A DNA stretch of 64,000 bases, taken from contig JAYKXP010000085.1 in the NCBI GenBank assembly GCA_037176845.1, positions 62,001-126,000 on the forward strand, read 5' to 3'. This document shows, piece after piece, positions 33,406-46,625 of this stretch. Both the position numbers and the translations under genes were made by a program. The DNA comes from Paramarasmius palmivorus. Its lineage: Eukaryota > Basidiomycota > Agaricomycetes > Agaricales > Marasmiaceae. The notes beneath the pieces are model-generated. The model made no database searches and was not told the origin of the DNA. It worked only from the letters and a program-made list of their open reading frames with translations. Each line of letters starts with the position of its first letter. The stretch's first letter is position 1.

Positions 33406-35901
33406 TTACACCATCTTCACCCTCCAGACAGACATGGGTAGCTCTGAAGGAAGGTTCACTATTCGCCACAAAGAAAGGAGCGTCGGGAACACTAACCTTG
33501 TAGTTTTCGTGCCGTTGGAATGATGAAGGTAATCAGGAATATCACTCCAAATGTCAAGCAAAATGCCGAAACGATATAGTATCCATCAGTCTCAGTTATA
33601 CATTCTCCACCAAGCTCTTGACAAAGCGCCTTTCCGTGGTCGGAAACACATTCCCGAGCTTCGGAATCGCAAACATGCATGAGTGACGCCCGAGGTTCGG
33701 GATGATATGGACCTTACCATCTAAGCCAAACGCTCGGCCAGCTTTTTCGGTCTTGCATGTTGCAACGCTGAACATGTCAACACCTGTGTGAAGAATTATG
33801 GACCAATCAAGGTTTAAACGGCAATAGAAGACTTACCCTTCAGTACAAACCACTTGGGCCAAGTGCCACCGAGGTTTGAGAATGTATTGAGAAGCTATTC
33901 AAAACATCAGCAACAATGGCAAATTGGGATGGAAGGTGATCTCCTTACCGTCATGTAGGTTCCTCCAATTAGGGGATCAGAGACACGAGTATGGAAGGCG
34001 GATATGCCAACGAATTGTACCGTACTAAAGGATAGTTAGAGACAGTCGACGAATGAGAGCATTGGATGACTTACGAAGTGAACGAAGATAGCACAGTGTA
34101 GCTTATTAAAAAGACAAAGAATGTAGTACTAATTGGTGGTGCCGGGAACCAATATACAATGAGTGTCGCCATCAAGCAGAATCCAAGTCGGGGCCAGAAC
34201 GCTATTACCCATGGCCGTAATGGACGGTCTCCTCTGGACCACTTCGCGGCAAGATAGCCACCAAACAGCTGGAACGGGAAATCGACGAGAACTGCCAAAG
34301 CCAGATCTTCACGCTTGAAACCCTTTTCAATCATCTTCAGAGAAGAAGCCGCGTCACTTGCGGCAAAGCCAAGTTTTGCAAAAAAGTGGACGATGATGAG
34401 AGATTGTATGTCTAAGCGCCTTTCAGTAAACCAACTATCAAAGTCCGACTGAGACGTACGTTTCAATTTACATATTGACCATATGGTTTTGTATACGCCC
34501 ATGATACTCATATCGGCCTCGGTCGCGGGCTCTTTATCCTGGAATGCGAAATCAGTCGCAAAGTCGGATACTATCCCCTAGCTCCACGGACCTCTTTCTT
34601 GAAGAACAATAGCCAGAATGTAACGGCATAGCAAATGACGCTCCAGAATTTGAGGTACGCACTCAACGTTAGCTGTGGTATTCCCCATTTTTCGCTATAT
34701 TAACAAGTCAGGGAACATCTAAACATAGTGTATCTTGAACTGACCAAAACTCGACGCTGTTCAAAGCCAAAAACACGGTAAAGGACGCGAAATAACCAGT
34801 GTTCAATCCCAAGGTTTGGCACGTTGAGGCGTATGACAGATTATCATGAGAAAGAAGTGTAAGTGCCCAGCCTAGAGAAGCATATAAATTTCGGAGTCGG
34901 TGACAGCATCATGGCTGTATGAACACACCATCTACTGCGATATCTGCTCACAGCATTAGTAAGAGATGAATAGGAGACTGATTATTAAACACACCTTGCG
35001 TTGCGGATATGAAGACGAGGGATGTAAAAACGAACGTCAGCTCGTATACATGATTCGCAGGCTGTGCACGCGTTTCAGGGTGTGTCCGGACGCAATAATC
35101 TAACAGTGCACTCACATCTTCCATTAGTCTTGGTACATTGAAGGCAATATACAGCATAAGTGTCCCGACTACCAGCTGCATTGGAATGATCCATGATTTA
35201 CGACGTCCGACGGAAGCGAAGAATACGGAGTCGACTATAGGTGACCAAAGTAGCTTGAGAGAGTAAGGATAGCTTGAAAGAGCGAATGTTGCTAGTTGGG
35301 AATAAGATAAATGTTCTTTTAGGAGGAAAGGCACAGATCCTAAAATGCCATTAGCCTAAGAAGTAAACGAGAATTGGATAACTCACCTAAAGCCAGTCCT
35401 AACTAATAAAGGCGAAAAACATTCCTTCCTTAAACAACTTGACATGCTTAAAGGGACACTGGCTTACTGGAACTCCTTGGATAAGATCTAGAATCGTTTC
35501 ATGGTCACTACTTGGGCAACTCGTCATTTGATAGGCAGCTCACATAAAACACACAATAACGCCATAGCCCTCTTATCTTTTGCAGATATAGGTCGCTTAG
35601 AAAGGTCCTCTTCCGACGTAGACTCCAATCCTTCCCGAGCTCTCCTTCTCTCACCCTCGTTCAAAAGATTCAACTCTACATCCTCCTCCTCGCCATCCTC
35701 CATCCCCAACCGATTCGAATGAGGCCTTGCTGTGATAGGTGTCCGTGGCCCAACATGAGAACCATCTAGAGACGAGGTAACTGCCATCGACGAGTCAGCA
35801 GAAAGCCTCATATGCTGATCTTCTACAGGTGGTGAATGCTCTTTGGCAATAAACGGCGAAGACTTGCGCGACTTTGAGGCTTTTTTACGACGAGTCGACA
35901 T
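33406..35901 (-). CDS. Acetyl-CoA transporter (SLC33A1/AT-1 type) of the ER membrane
   Basis: Start at 35901 (M-S-T-R-R-K-K), after an upstream in-frame Met with poorer context. A ~110-residue charged, Ser-rich cytosolic lead is followed by the SLC33A1 hallmark: L-Y-L-I-Q-G-V-P-L-G-L-A, G-S-V-P-F-L-L-K, Y-P-Y-S-L-K-L-L-W-S-P-I-V-D-S and G-R-R-K-S-W-I (about 35570-35190). Further membrane segments continue through many introns to 33500. The luminal Cys-rich loop C-D-S-E-A-R-E-C is near 33670. A last intron (about 33465-33503) gives the C-terminus L-P-M-S-V-W-R-V-K-M-V ending at TAA 33406, resembling the family's conserved L-P-x-S-x-W-R-V tail; without it the frame stops at 33492. Animal homologues import acetyl-CoA into the ER/Golgi lumen. 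Confidence 0.85.
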
Positions 35902-37459
35902 GCATAAAATGAGAGAGCGTCCGGGAAGAAGGTCTGTACACAGGCCGGTGTGCACTATGCAATGAAAGCTGTGGAATGCGGGTGTAGAGACGTGTACAGT
36001 TTGTGGACACGACTTGGGCGCTATCCCCTTGAGCGTTGTTTGAAACGGAATGTGATGCCAAACAAAGTGCTACACGTGTACGATCCCGCGACGCGCGAAC
36101 CTCATAATCCTATTCCCAAACGTCCATCATCGACCGGAATCGCTTTGACCTGCAGAAGGCTGCAGTTCGACGAGGTTCTTAAGAAATCTTGCATCATTTC
36201 TTCGGGAATATTGTAGGCAAATCGCCGGTACTCCGGACGTACACTTTGGAGTAGCCTGGCCAGGCTTGGTCGGCCGATTACCTCGCATCTTCTGGATCTT
36301 TATAAGGTGAATTAATTCTGCGTCATTAGATATGTATAATAGAGTCTTTGACACACGAAATTTTGAAGGGAATCACGACGACACGGTCATTTCTACCCGG
36401 CCTTGGCACACAAATTTTGACTTGAGATATACATTAACATACATCATCCTGAATCGTGAGTCTGCGTCAACTCTCCGTCAACTTTACTCTGTAGGAACCG
36501 GTTTTTACCTTGCCGGGCTTCTTCAGGAAACACTTTCCGCAAGGAAACGTACCGACAGGTCAAAAACTGAAGGGAAGTTCATTATTGCACTTCCAGTTGC
36601 TTTTTCGGGTCTAGATACATAGCCGCGGGAACACGACTACAAGTCCGTACAGGTCAGACCGAAGGGATCCAGACATGGCATACGAGAAGCATTCGCGCCT
36701 TCGACACGCTCGTCAGGTTTGCTGGGCTTTGACCTTGGACAGGCTCGTGGGGTCAGAGTCGTTACATAACGTGCCTTCTGATAGCTGCAGAGTGCCTCTG
36801 ATATGTATGCCAGTCCCCGTTATCTGGCAATCCCGCGGTCGCGAACGAGGCACTCAATTCAAACTTCACTTTCTGGCTTCTCAGACATAGATAAAAACGA
36901 TCATGATCAAGAGTAAATTCGAGTGCCTGACATTGTTCCGGGTGTAAGTGCAGCTCCGCCACGCTTCTTGCTGCTCGAGCTATCTCAGAAAGGCATCGAC
37001 ATCTGGTCCCTGCTTGTAATTCACTCTCAAAATTGAGTTCTTGTACTCTTTTCCGCTGCTGCCATCCTTTCAGGCAGGCAACCCCGAGATTCTCAACGAT
37101 CTTCTTTCCGATTTGACTGGGGCCGGTCTTACTTTTTATCTCAGGAGTCAACGTCGCCGCGCAGATCTAGACACTCTAGGCAACTCCTCGAGATTATCTA
37201 TCAGCATCTTTTGGGTCACACAAACTGCTTAAACTGTGGAGAATCATTGAAGTAACAGCCAAGTAACAGCCCCGCTGCCCGAACACCTAACCGAGGTTGC
37301 AACATGCAATTGCTCAACGCCACGGTTAAAAATTAAAATGCTATTGACAGGCCCTGATTTGGCAGTACAGTCAGGGATAGACGCTTGTGACGCAAGGGAT
37401 ATAAAACAGGACGCGTATTTTTGAGACTCCATAACCCTCCTTTTCCTCTCACACTTCAG
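35902..37459. other. Long intergenic region
   Basis: About 1.55 kb between the divergent transporter and P450 genes. Several frames of 60-130 codons exist (for example minus 36762-37151) but lack start context, splice partners or family similarity. The last 60 bp contain the P450 TATA box. No repeat of note. Confidence 0.5.
37400..37406 (+). promoter_or_regulatory. TATA box
   Basis: TATAAAA 60 nt before the P450 ATG at 37460. Confidence 0.6.
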
Positions 37460-39510
37460 ATGTATCACTTTGCAATCAGCTTGCTCTTCATTCTTATCGG
37501 CATCCTTGCCGTCAATCTCACGAAATTCCTGGCACATCGCCGCTCCGTTCAACACCTACTACGACGCGTTCCTGGTCCCAAAGCCTCGTCACTCCTATGG
37601 GGAGAAGAGTGGCTGTTGTACCACACTGAACCAGGCTCACAGTATGTCGAATGGCACCAGAAATACGGGAAAGTCGTCAAGTTCACTGGCGCTCTTGGTG
37701 TTCGTTTTTCAATCTTTTTTTGATCGATATGTATTGATGTTTCTCACTGCCACAGCATCAGGCTATATCCATCATAGATCCTCGAGCTATATCTTTCATC
37801 TTAGGTGAAGGTACCTACCATTTTCCCAAACCCCATGGTGTTAGGGAATGGTTCAAGGCGACGCTCGGTCAGGGCATCCTTTGGGTTGAAGGTAAGTCCC
37901 AAACAAAAATCCATCAGTCACGCCATCCTCATGTTGCACAGGCAAAGTGCAACATGAACGACACCGCAGAGCACTTTCTCCTGCACTGAGGTAACCATCT
38001 CCAACGTGGTTGATTTCATCTTGATACTGATTCATTCTTACGCAGCAAGCAGGCTGTACGCAAATTCACGCCGCTCTTTTATGAGACTTCGATGAAAATG
38101 GCAGCTCAATGGGGCAAGGTTCTCGACTTGGCTGAAAGGGACGAAGTGGAAATTGAAGTGACATCATGGGCAGGCCGTTTTGCGTATGTTTTTTTGTTCT
38201 ATCTCCGCAGTTTGAAATACGCATTAATTGTTCGTACCCATGCTTAGTTTGGACACAGTGATTCGTACGGCATTCTCGTACGACTTCAACTTCCTCTCGG
38301 GCGAGCACGAGTCCCTGTTGGATGCTCTTGATGGACTTACAAATAACGAGAACAAGCTCTCATCATTCTACATGCGCGCTTTGTTTTGGATCTTCCCTTC
38401 TATTCTATCCATCGGCAAGAAGGGCGAGATGGTTAGGCAGTCGAAACGCGAGCTGGGCGACATTGCGCTGAAGATGTGGAAGGACGCAAAGGTCGCGGGT
38501 GATGTCGACGGGAAGAACCTTATGGCTCTCATGCGTAAGTCTGGTGACATTATTCCACGCTAATTATACTCATCGGCATTGTAGTGAAAGCCGACTCAGA
38601 CGCAGGTGGCAAGCGAATGACCGAAGAAGAGATCGTCGCACAAATGCGAACAACAATCTCCGCTGGGTACGAAACTGTATCTGCACTTGTCGCTGTAAGT
38701 CTTTGTCACTCGCCTGTCAGCAGTTAGGCTAAGCTTCCGGTCATCTAGTGGATTCTGTACGAGCTTTCGACCCACCAGGACGTTCAAACTCGCCTCCGCG
38801 AAGAAATTGTGGCGTTTGGTCGTGACGAACTTACGGCTGACGAGCTCAGCAGCCTTCCTTTCCTTGAAGCGACCATGAAAGAAACGCTCCGCATGCATCC
38901 TCCGATTCTCGAGAACCACCATGAAGTATGTTTTCTTATCCTTTAGTTTGCCGACTCGTTTGACATCTCATTCACTCGCAGGCAACCGAAACCATCACCG
39001 TCCCCTTGTCAGAACCGCTCCCCGGGACCTCCGAGTCGCATTTAATCATTCCAAAGGACACACTCATTGCTATACCCGTGAATGTTATCCATATGGACGA
39101 GTCTATCCACGGGTCTGATGCGAATGTCTTCCGACCGGAACGGTGGCTGGAAAAGCAAAAAGAGGGGATACGGCATGATCGAGAAATTTTTGCATTCTCT
39201 GAAGGGTACGCTTATTTCGCAGTTCGCTCCGGGCATACTAATGATACCTGCTGCCTTGTCTACTAGACCTCGTGTGTGTATTGGGAAAGAGTTTGCTCTG
39301 ACTGAAATTAAGGTGCGTTCTCACTTATGCATTTACGCCACATTTGACGTTGATGAGTGCCTCAATCTTTAGGCGCTTTTGACTGTCCTCCTTCGACAGT
39401 ACTCTTTCTCGTGTAACCGGGATATTGAACCCTTCCAGAGCTTCGTGATTCGACCCCGCATAAAAGGCCAAGGGCCCAGTTCACTACCTTTACTTGTTCG
39501 TAAACTCTGA
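37460..39510 (+). CDS. Cytochrome P450 monooxygenase
   Basis: Begins with a membrane anchor (M-Y-H-F-A-I-S-L-L-F-I-L-I-G) and hinge R-R-V-P-G-P-K. Spliced across about nine introns it gives roughly 540 residues. Helix I motif A-G-Y-E-T near 38665, K-helix E-T-L-R near 38881-38892, F-R-P-E-R-W near 39129-39146. An intron at about 39208-39268 interrupts the heme loop and joins F-S-E-G to P-R-V-C-I-G-K, giving the canonical F-x-x-G-x-R-x-C-x-G Cys ligand. ER-anchored oxygenase; the A-G-Y-E-T form (Glu for the usual Asp/Glu-Thr pair) is a normal variant. Substrate cannot be read from sequence; family-level naming is not attempted. It lies tail to tail with ERG5 but is not its close paralogue. Confidence 0.85.
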
Positions 39511-39785
39511 TAATATGTACCACTATCATTAGACTTGTGCAATGTTACTGTAAGATCCTCTGCGATGATAATTGAATATTGAATGTCTATTTTTGCTAGA
39601 TAGCAATTGATTTCAAAGCGAGGTAAGTAGCAGATACACAACGAAAGCAAGTATATCTACAAAAATCCTCCAGAAGCTTATTAGGGTCGGTTCTAAAGTA
39701 TCTAGGGGATATCCAATTAACCATTGTCATGCCCAATTGTGCTAGTACATCATCCAAATGAACCCAGGTTCATCACACCATTTTT

Positions 39786-41598
39786 CTATGCATTGTTGCG
39801 GGGCGTCAACTTGAGACGACAGCCATCCTTGGGGAACAAGGTAGCTATGATCCTACAAGACGGTTAAGTATACCAGATCAAAGACATAGCAGGAAAGAGC
39901 CACTCACTCGACTTCATAACTCTGGGGAGTAATCTCGTGTTCCCAATCAAACATCACAGCAGCATTGGCGAGGACCAAAGCAATATTCATCGAAGCGTAT
40001 TCAACAGCAATGCATCGGTGCGGCCCGCTTCCCCAGACGAGATAGTTTTTGGTGTTGGTGTTGGCGGAGCTGTTGGAGTCTAGCCAACGGTCTGGATCAA
40101 ACTTATCGGGCTCCGGGTATACTTCTGGATCATGGAGAGCGTTATAGAAAGATGGGATAACCATGCTGCCTGATGGGACAGTGTATCCGTCGGCGATAGG
40201 GAATGCCTTTGTTGTCTTGTACGGGACCTGAGATCATGGGACCTTGATGAGCATCTCTAAAGCGACAGGGAAGAGGCAAGACGACGTACCATGGTCACAG
40301 GTGGTTTGACCCGTAAGCTTTCCTTGACAACAGCAGCGAGGTATGGCATCTCATCCAATTGCTCAAGAGTAAGAGGGGCGTCGTAGTTTCCTTGACGGAC
40401 GCGTTCCTGTTCTGCACGGACTTTGGCCAAGATTTCCGGGTGGTCAGCCAAGTGTTGGAAGCCGTAGATCAACCCACTGCTCATGGCATCCTGTGAAGCA
40501 AACAGGAACGAGAACAAAACCATGGCAATTTCGTGGTCGCTAAAGTCCCGTCGGCCTTTGTGGTTGGGGTCCATGCAGATGCGGATCCACTCGTCGATGA
40601 GGCACTCGGGCTCTGCACCATTAGCCATCGCAATTTTACTGTTCTTGGCAGCGAGTGCGAGCCAGTCCATAGCAGTTTTGCTAGCCTGTTTGGCCTTGTA
40701 GACTTTGGTACCGGGAAGAGCGAAGGGGAAGTTGACGAGCTCGAGCGCTTGGGTGACGGCCCAGTACTTGTCACTGATCTCCTGGGTGGCGTGCTCGGGG
40801 ATATGGTTGCCACAGAATACGCGAAGAGACGTGTCCATGTTCATGTAACGGGCGGGCATCATGACAGGTTTAGCCGTTGGTTTCTCATCTTTCTTAACCC
40901 ACATAGCAAAGTGCTTGCGAGCAATATCGTCCTGAATCTGGAGATACAGTCTGATACAGATGGTCAGCTTGGACGATCATTATTCCGACGGCAAAACGGC
41001 ATACCCGAGGGCTTTGCGAGTGAAAAGCATGTTGAGGATTTTACGGTAGTCAACGTGTTCCTTGCCAGTAAGGAAAACCCTGAAATTCAACACGTCATTA
41101 TAAAAAGCCGTCAGAATATTTAGCTGTCTACTGACCAGTTCTGGGGGTTGAGGATAGTTTTTGCGGAGTAGACGAGGCATGGTTCAGCATAAGTTGGTGA
41201 GTTCATGATCTTGCGTGAGTATTCGGTTGTAGAAGCCATCACAATGAAGCTGGGAGACCATGAGTATGCCATCTCAAGCCACCGAAACATAAGACCACGT
41301 ACATGTTGAATACACTAAGTGCACTGAGTGCACCCATGTCCCACTGCTTCATGTAGTTCTCGAGAGAAGGATACAAGGAATTGATGAATTTTCCAATGAC
41401 AGGAATGGTCCACTTGTCGCCGGGAAGGTTACCCTTCTTGTATCGATACACCGACTGCTCGAGGATGAGAAGGGACACGAGGACTGCTCCTGTTGTGTAT
41501 AACCATGTCGCTGACTCTTGAGAAAGGAAAGGAAGCAGTGAAGCAGACGAGCTTAACGACGAGCTCGTCGCTCCCGTCGACGACACGTTGAGGGCCAT
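39786..41598 (-). CDS. ERG5: Sterol C-22 desaturase, cytochrome P450 CYP61
   Basis: Start 41598; a Ser/Ala lead, membrane anchor, then G-D-K-W-T-I-P-V-I-G-K-F. Body motifs match ERG5: L-R-V-F-C-G-N-H-I-P near 40820, helix I F-A-S-Q-D-A-M-S-S near 40490, E-S-L-R near 40320, F-D-P-D-R-W near 40090. The heme loop reads W-G-S-G-P-H-R-C-I-A near 40000, differing from F-x-x-G-x-x-x-C-x-G at both ends. A final intron (about 39854-39910) joins E-I-I-A-T-L-F-P-K-D-G-C-R-L, as in ERG5 C-termini, ending at TAG 39786. The enzyme introduces the C22-C23 double bond of the ergosterol side chain in the ER. Confidence 0.9.
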
Positions 41599-42322
41599 GG
41601 AAGATGATGAGGGTAGCTCAGCAACCGATGGGAAGCGAGTCTGGTCATTTTATTTCTCCAATGGCCTGATTTTTTTTTTACCAATCAGAGTAAGCGCCGA
41701 AAAGTAAGCGCCCCACCTTCTGATGGCAACAAATTCTTGGAAATCAAAGCAGATTCAAAGCTACTCGCTTTCGCTTTCTTTCGCTCAGCTCTCGCGTTTT
41801 TGTCATCCGCTCGAGACCGCGTTCTGCTTAGGATCGAGAATGCCGACGGTTCGAGGAATCGAAGTATCGTACAGTTTACTTCAGGTTACTTCCGTGATCG
41901 GCTTACCTGTGACATTCCCGTTTCTCGATCTACTTGCCCATGAGGAAAGGTCCAATGGATGTCCACAGTATTTACAGAACAAGAAAACTTGACAGGAAAT
42001 AGGTTCATTGGCGATTAGGAATACGGGCAATCTGACGGTATCGCGGAAGCTGAAGAATTCATACTCGAGGGTTCTGGATGTTCTCAGACTACCTACCGAG
42101 TCTGAAATACAGCTTGGAAAGAAATTTACCAGAATCTGCACTGAGAGAGAGATAGGTCTTACCGATTTAGGCAAGATTTGAGACGGGACGTGTCACATAT
42201 CACATGATCGTGTCGCGTTTGTTGAACGCGGACGTCACGCGTGACAGCTCTTGTTCTCTCCCATTTACTGCTCTCATCTCTATATTTCTCCATTTTCTAT
42301 CTATTTTCTCTTGAATATCGTC
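41599..42322. promoter_or_regulatory. Divergent promoter region, ERG5 / SPC7
   Basis: About 720 bp between divergent starts. A T-run at 41671-41680 lies close to ERG5. The last 80 bp before SPC7 are CT-rich, as often seen before fungal start sites. No specific sterol element could be identified by eye. Confidence 0.4.
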
Positions 42323-45300
42323 ATGGTTGTCAGCAATGACAAGCTGAGCAGGCGCAAGTCTATCGCAGCACCGACTCACATGTCAAGCGGGTTGAGACCG
42401 ACGGATACTCGAAGGAAGCGGAGAGCTCACAGTATTGCACCAGGCAAAATTATCAGCCCTTTGTCTCGATCTCGGCAGTCTCTGGTGCGTGATCATGGAT
42501 TTTGGTCATGATCTTTGTTCATTAAACTTCATTGTAGGGCCCAATAAAAGGCATCCTGAAAGTCAGGCGACCTTCAGAGGCAACGTCTTCACAATCTACT
42601 TCCGCCAGCCAGTCCCAAATTCAAGATGATACGCACTCAATGGATATAACTCAAGTCATACCATCACTGCCAATCGAGAATACAGGTCGCCAATCGTTAG
42701 CTGCACGCCGCGTCAGCTTCTACGACTTTGCTCATGTCCGATTGTTCGAAAAGAACCACACCACCAGCTCAACAGGCTCGTTAGAGTCACCGGGACCACC
42801 TTCCTCCGATGATGGTCCTTTTGAACCTCAAGTGCCACAAACACCCACCCCAGTAAACGACGAGAACGCGTATCCAGGTGCTTCACTCAACAGGCGTCGT
42901 TCGATTCGGTTCTCTACAACCGGCTCAGACATGGATATGACTTCAGCCAGTGTCGGAGGCTTTCTCAACGAAGACGACTCGGCTCTTATTGACCAAGAGC
43001 TAGAGTTGTCAGACGACGACGAGGCCATGGACGTCACACAAGCACATGGGAATGTTCATCGGAAACGCTCCCTCTCAATGGGCGGAAAGCGTGCGCCTCT
43101 TTCTCAACTATCTGCCAATCCAGACGGCGAGCCATCCTCTGACGGGTTGCAACCCTCATTTCAAGAAGAAGGTTCTCAGTCCTTCGTCTCGGAGCAGTCC
43201 ATGGCCAGCGAAAGCGATCAGTCTGGCATGGAGTATACAATTCCCCTCAACCAGAGAATAAAGCCCGCCGACAAAGACGAGGCATGGATCGCACTGGTGA
43301 AGGCAACCCATTCCGGCCAAGCTGGTGCAGAAGAGGCGTCTTCAGACGTTGGAGATCAGGACATTACTGGGGATGATATGGACCTTGATAGTCCAGTCAA
43401 ACCTTCGGTAGGCGATGATTCCATCTCTGACGCTAGCATCGATATCGACTGCGCCGACGATGGAAACGAGACCATCAATGTTAGCAAGCTCTTGGGCAGG
43501 TTTAGCTTTGGGGACCACACGAGGCGGAGTAGTATTGGTGCCGGTATTTTGGGTGATGGAAATAGCGAGAAAATCAATGCAAGCAAGGTATTGCCTAGGT
43601 TCAGCTTTAGCGATCGCACAAGACAGAGTCTGGGCGGGTTTGGCGACGACTCCGCCATGGAGGAATCAGCGATATATGGTGAACTAGGTGCACTGGCGAC
43701 GTCTACACCCCGGCCTAGTATCTTACCACCAGCTGAACCATCATCTCCGATACCGGAAGAGGAAGAAGTTCTGCCAGAATCGGAGCCACAGCCAGAACTC
43801 GAACCTACACCAACGCCTGAGCAGCCACCGCCAGCAGCTGCATCTACTTCCAAAATACCACTCCCCAAAGTCTTTTCAGCACCTCACAGTCAAACCAACG
43901 AACTCCCCAAGCGTCCGCCATCACCCAAGAAGCCCGTACTCACGCCCAAATCACCCGGTAAATCAGCACCAAAGGGGTTCTCAGCTGCATTTGCACCGCC
44001 GGTAGCGAAACCTACACCCAAGAAATCTGCACCATCTACATCTACACCAACCACAGTGCCCGAGAAACGACCACACTCTTCCGACTCCGACAAGAACAGC
44101 GATAAGCCCAGTCCAGCTAAACGGCAGGCCCTTGCCAATCGATGGACCAACGCGACTTCTCCACCTCAGCAAGACCCTTCAGCAAGAGCTGAATCACCAG
44201 TACCGAGGCCCCTTTCTCCAGGCAAGAAAGCCATCTTCCAGCCTCCAACAGCTTCATCTTCGTCTATTCGACGACCGTCGGGGTACTTTGCACGAAGAAA
44301 GAGTTTGGGTATTGGACTTGGAGCGGCACCAGTTGAGGAGGAGGAGGCTACACCGGCACCAGTACCAGCTCCAGGGTCACCTAAGAAGAAGGCTGGGATA
44401 GGTATGGGAAGGGCTAGTGTAGGGTCGGCTGGATCGGCCGATGCTTGGAAGCGGTTTGATAGAAATGCCGCCGAAACTGCCGGTAGCCTAAAAGGGAAGG
44501 GGAAGGCGATAGAAGTTTTAGAGGAGCAACAGCCTCCGGCCGTTCCCTCACCTGTACGAAGTCCAGTACGAGCGTCTCCTGTCCCTTCACCTCACCTAGC
44601 AGCACCTGCGCCTCAGGATGACCTCGATATTCAGCCAGAGGCGGGGCCATCGTCAGCACCGACGCAAGTGGTGGACCTGTCGGCAATACTGGAGCAGGGA
44701 GGATATGAAGAGGACATGCCGATGGAGCCGGATCTAGTGGCGACTGAGCAATGGAGAGAAGGTGTTGCTCAGGAAGGTGTAGGTCCGGACGATGAAGACG
44801 TCGTAAGTTTTCAAACTTAGAGGGTAAAAGACTCGATACTGACACTCTGTCGCAGCCTGCGATATCAATTGAGCAATTTTTTGAAATGACCGGCATCAAA
44901 TTTATGGACGAGCTAACTGCTCCACGAAAGTCTATTCATCCTTCCCAATTGAACCGCCAACCACGGCCGCCTGCTGAGATCCCGCTCGCGGAGTACGCAA
45001 TAGCTATGGGTATAGATGTTCCTCAGCTTACCCTATACTCGCGTGTCTCCAAAGATCTGCAAGCGTGGATGCAGCAGAGTAAGGTCATCTTCGAGCAGGC
45101 AGAGGAAGAAGCCGCGAAGATGACACCCGAGTTGTTCGTGGAATACTCGAGGGTGGATGAAGAGGGTCAACAGGAACTACTTGTGAGTTTCTTCAAGCTT
45201 TATGATATTGGTAGCATGCTGACGCGTCTTTAAAGCATCAACTAAGTCTCATCCGGACGAATACGCGACTCTTGGCCAAGGCGGAGTGGTATGAATGGAA

Positions 45301-46625
45301 ACATCAATGGATTGAGGGTCTGAAAGTGACAGCTCAAGAGAGCTTCACCAATCTCGAGAATGTAGGTATTGTGGCATTACCCGTTTGATCCTGGCTGACC
45401 GAATGCTCTTGTAGGATGCCAAAACACTTGAACAGCTTAAAGCCAGGACCGACGAACTCGTACCAGCTCTGCAGCAGGAATATGATGAAATCATGCGCGA
45501 ACTTGAGCGAGAGCAACAGGAAGTAATCGACATCGAGCAGTGTGATCAGGATTACCTGAATGAGCTCAAGACGTCAATAGCAGAGCAAAAGTGTGTTGTG
45601 TTGTTTCTTTCTCTTGTTCCCTGTCTCACATCATGCCTCTTATCAGCGTCGAAGTTGATTCTCTGAAGAACGAGCTCAAAGAAGGACACGAGCAACTCAA
45701 GTGGTTAGAAGAGAGGCTAGAAGAGCTTGAGTCCCAAAAACGAGAGGCAACCGATGCGATTGGTGAAGCTGATCGGTTCTTGCACATTCAGAAGAATAGC
45801 ACGCACGCAGAAGTCTTGCGATTGAAAGGTAAACAATTGCCGGATGTGACATTCGAACCTGCGCTAATAGTTAATGTAGATGAACTCGAGGCATTGGAGA
45901 AACTTCACATGTTCCGCGTCTGCAGAGTGAGCGCGAACGTCTTCGAGTACATCCATGCATCGCGCTTCCGCGTGACTATCCCCTGCAAGAACTACTTACC
46001 TCTTGTCGAGAAAGTAGAAATCGTCAGGGTGCCAGATGCACGGTCCAAATTCAAGGACGATTTTCCACGACTGAGCGACTTCTTCTTGGCTGGTGCCAAG
46101 CAGATGATACATGAAGCGGAGGTGACTTCAACACGCCAGGTAGGCGTTCGTCCTTGTTTTGTTTGCAAAATGAAAGACTAACCAAGCTGCAGATTGTTCA
46201 CCTGCTCAGTGATTACTGGTCTTCATGTACTCAATTGAGAGGTCAATTGATGCACCTCTCTGTGAAGTATCCAGTGGAGATTGAAGTACCACAATCTTCA
46301 GGAAGACTAGCATTCAAAGCAAATGCCGCCGTATTGTTCCCTGCTGTGAAAGGGAAAGCGGTCGTGTCTTTCGTATTTGATGCGGAGACCTATTCGCGAT
46401 GGCCAGCTTCAATAGGCTCGTTACGGACCGAAGTGAGAGTAGCCTATGGGAAGCTAAAGTAAGTGGTTTTCCGTCATCGATGTGAAATATGTTGCTAATC
46501 TGGTCTCTAGCGGTCAAGCTATTCTTGATGCTGTTCAAGACAGACTCAGTCAAGCTACTCCTTCCGACAATTATGCCTGTTTATTAGACGCTTGTATAGA
46601 AGCACAAGAACAGTGTGGGCGGTGA
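42323..46625 (+). CDS. SPC7: Kinetochore scaffold SPC7/KNL1
   Basis: Start ATG 42323. The basic N-terminus carries both PP1-docking motifs: G-I-L-K (SILK type) at 42551-42562 and R-V-S-F at 42709-42720. MELT-like repeats follow, M-D-I-T (42640-42651), M-D-M-T (42931-42942) and M-D-V-T (43027-43038), which when phosphorylated recruit Bub3-Bub1. A long Pro/Ser/Glu-rich disordered region (43300-44800) leads to the conserved Spc7 domain: I-S-I-E-Q-F-F-E-M-T-G-I-K-F near 44866-44907, helical coiled coil (45040-45840), then a C-terminal RWD-type region ending at TGA 46623-46625. The protein links the Mis12 and Ndc80 complexes at kinetochores and hosts the spindle checkpoint. Spliced length about 1300 residues. 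Five or more short introns, most in the C-terminal half. Confidence 0.92.

Noticed and set aside
36762..37151. Minus-strand frame of ~129 codons in the intergenic region
   Set aside because: No start context, splice partner or recognisable family; likely chance.
40533..41123. Plus-strand 196-codon frame
   Set aside because: Antisense of ERG5 exons, whose P450 motifs are unambiguous.
43356..43868. Minus-strand 170-codon Ser/Gly-rich frame
   Set aside because: Antisense of SPC7 disordered region.
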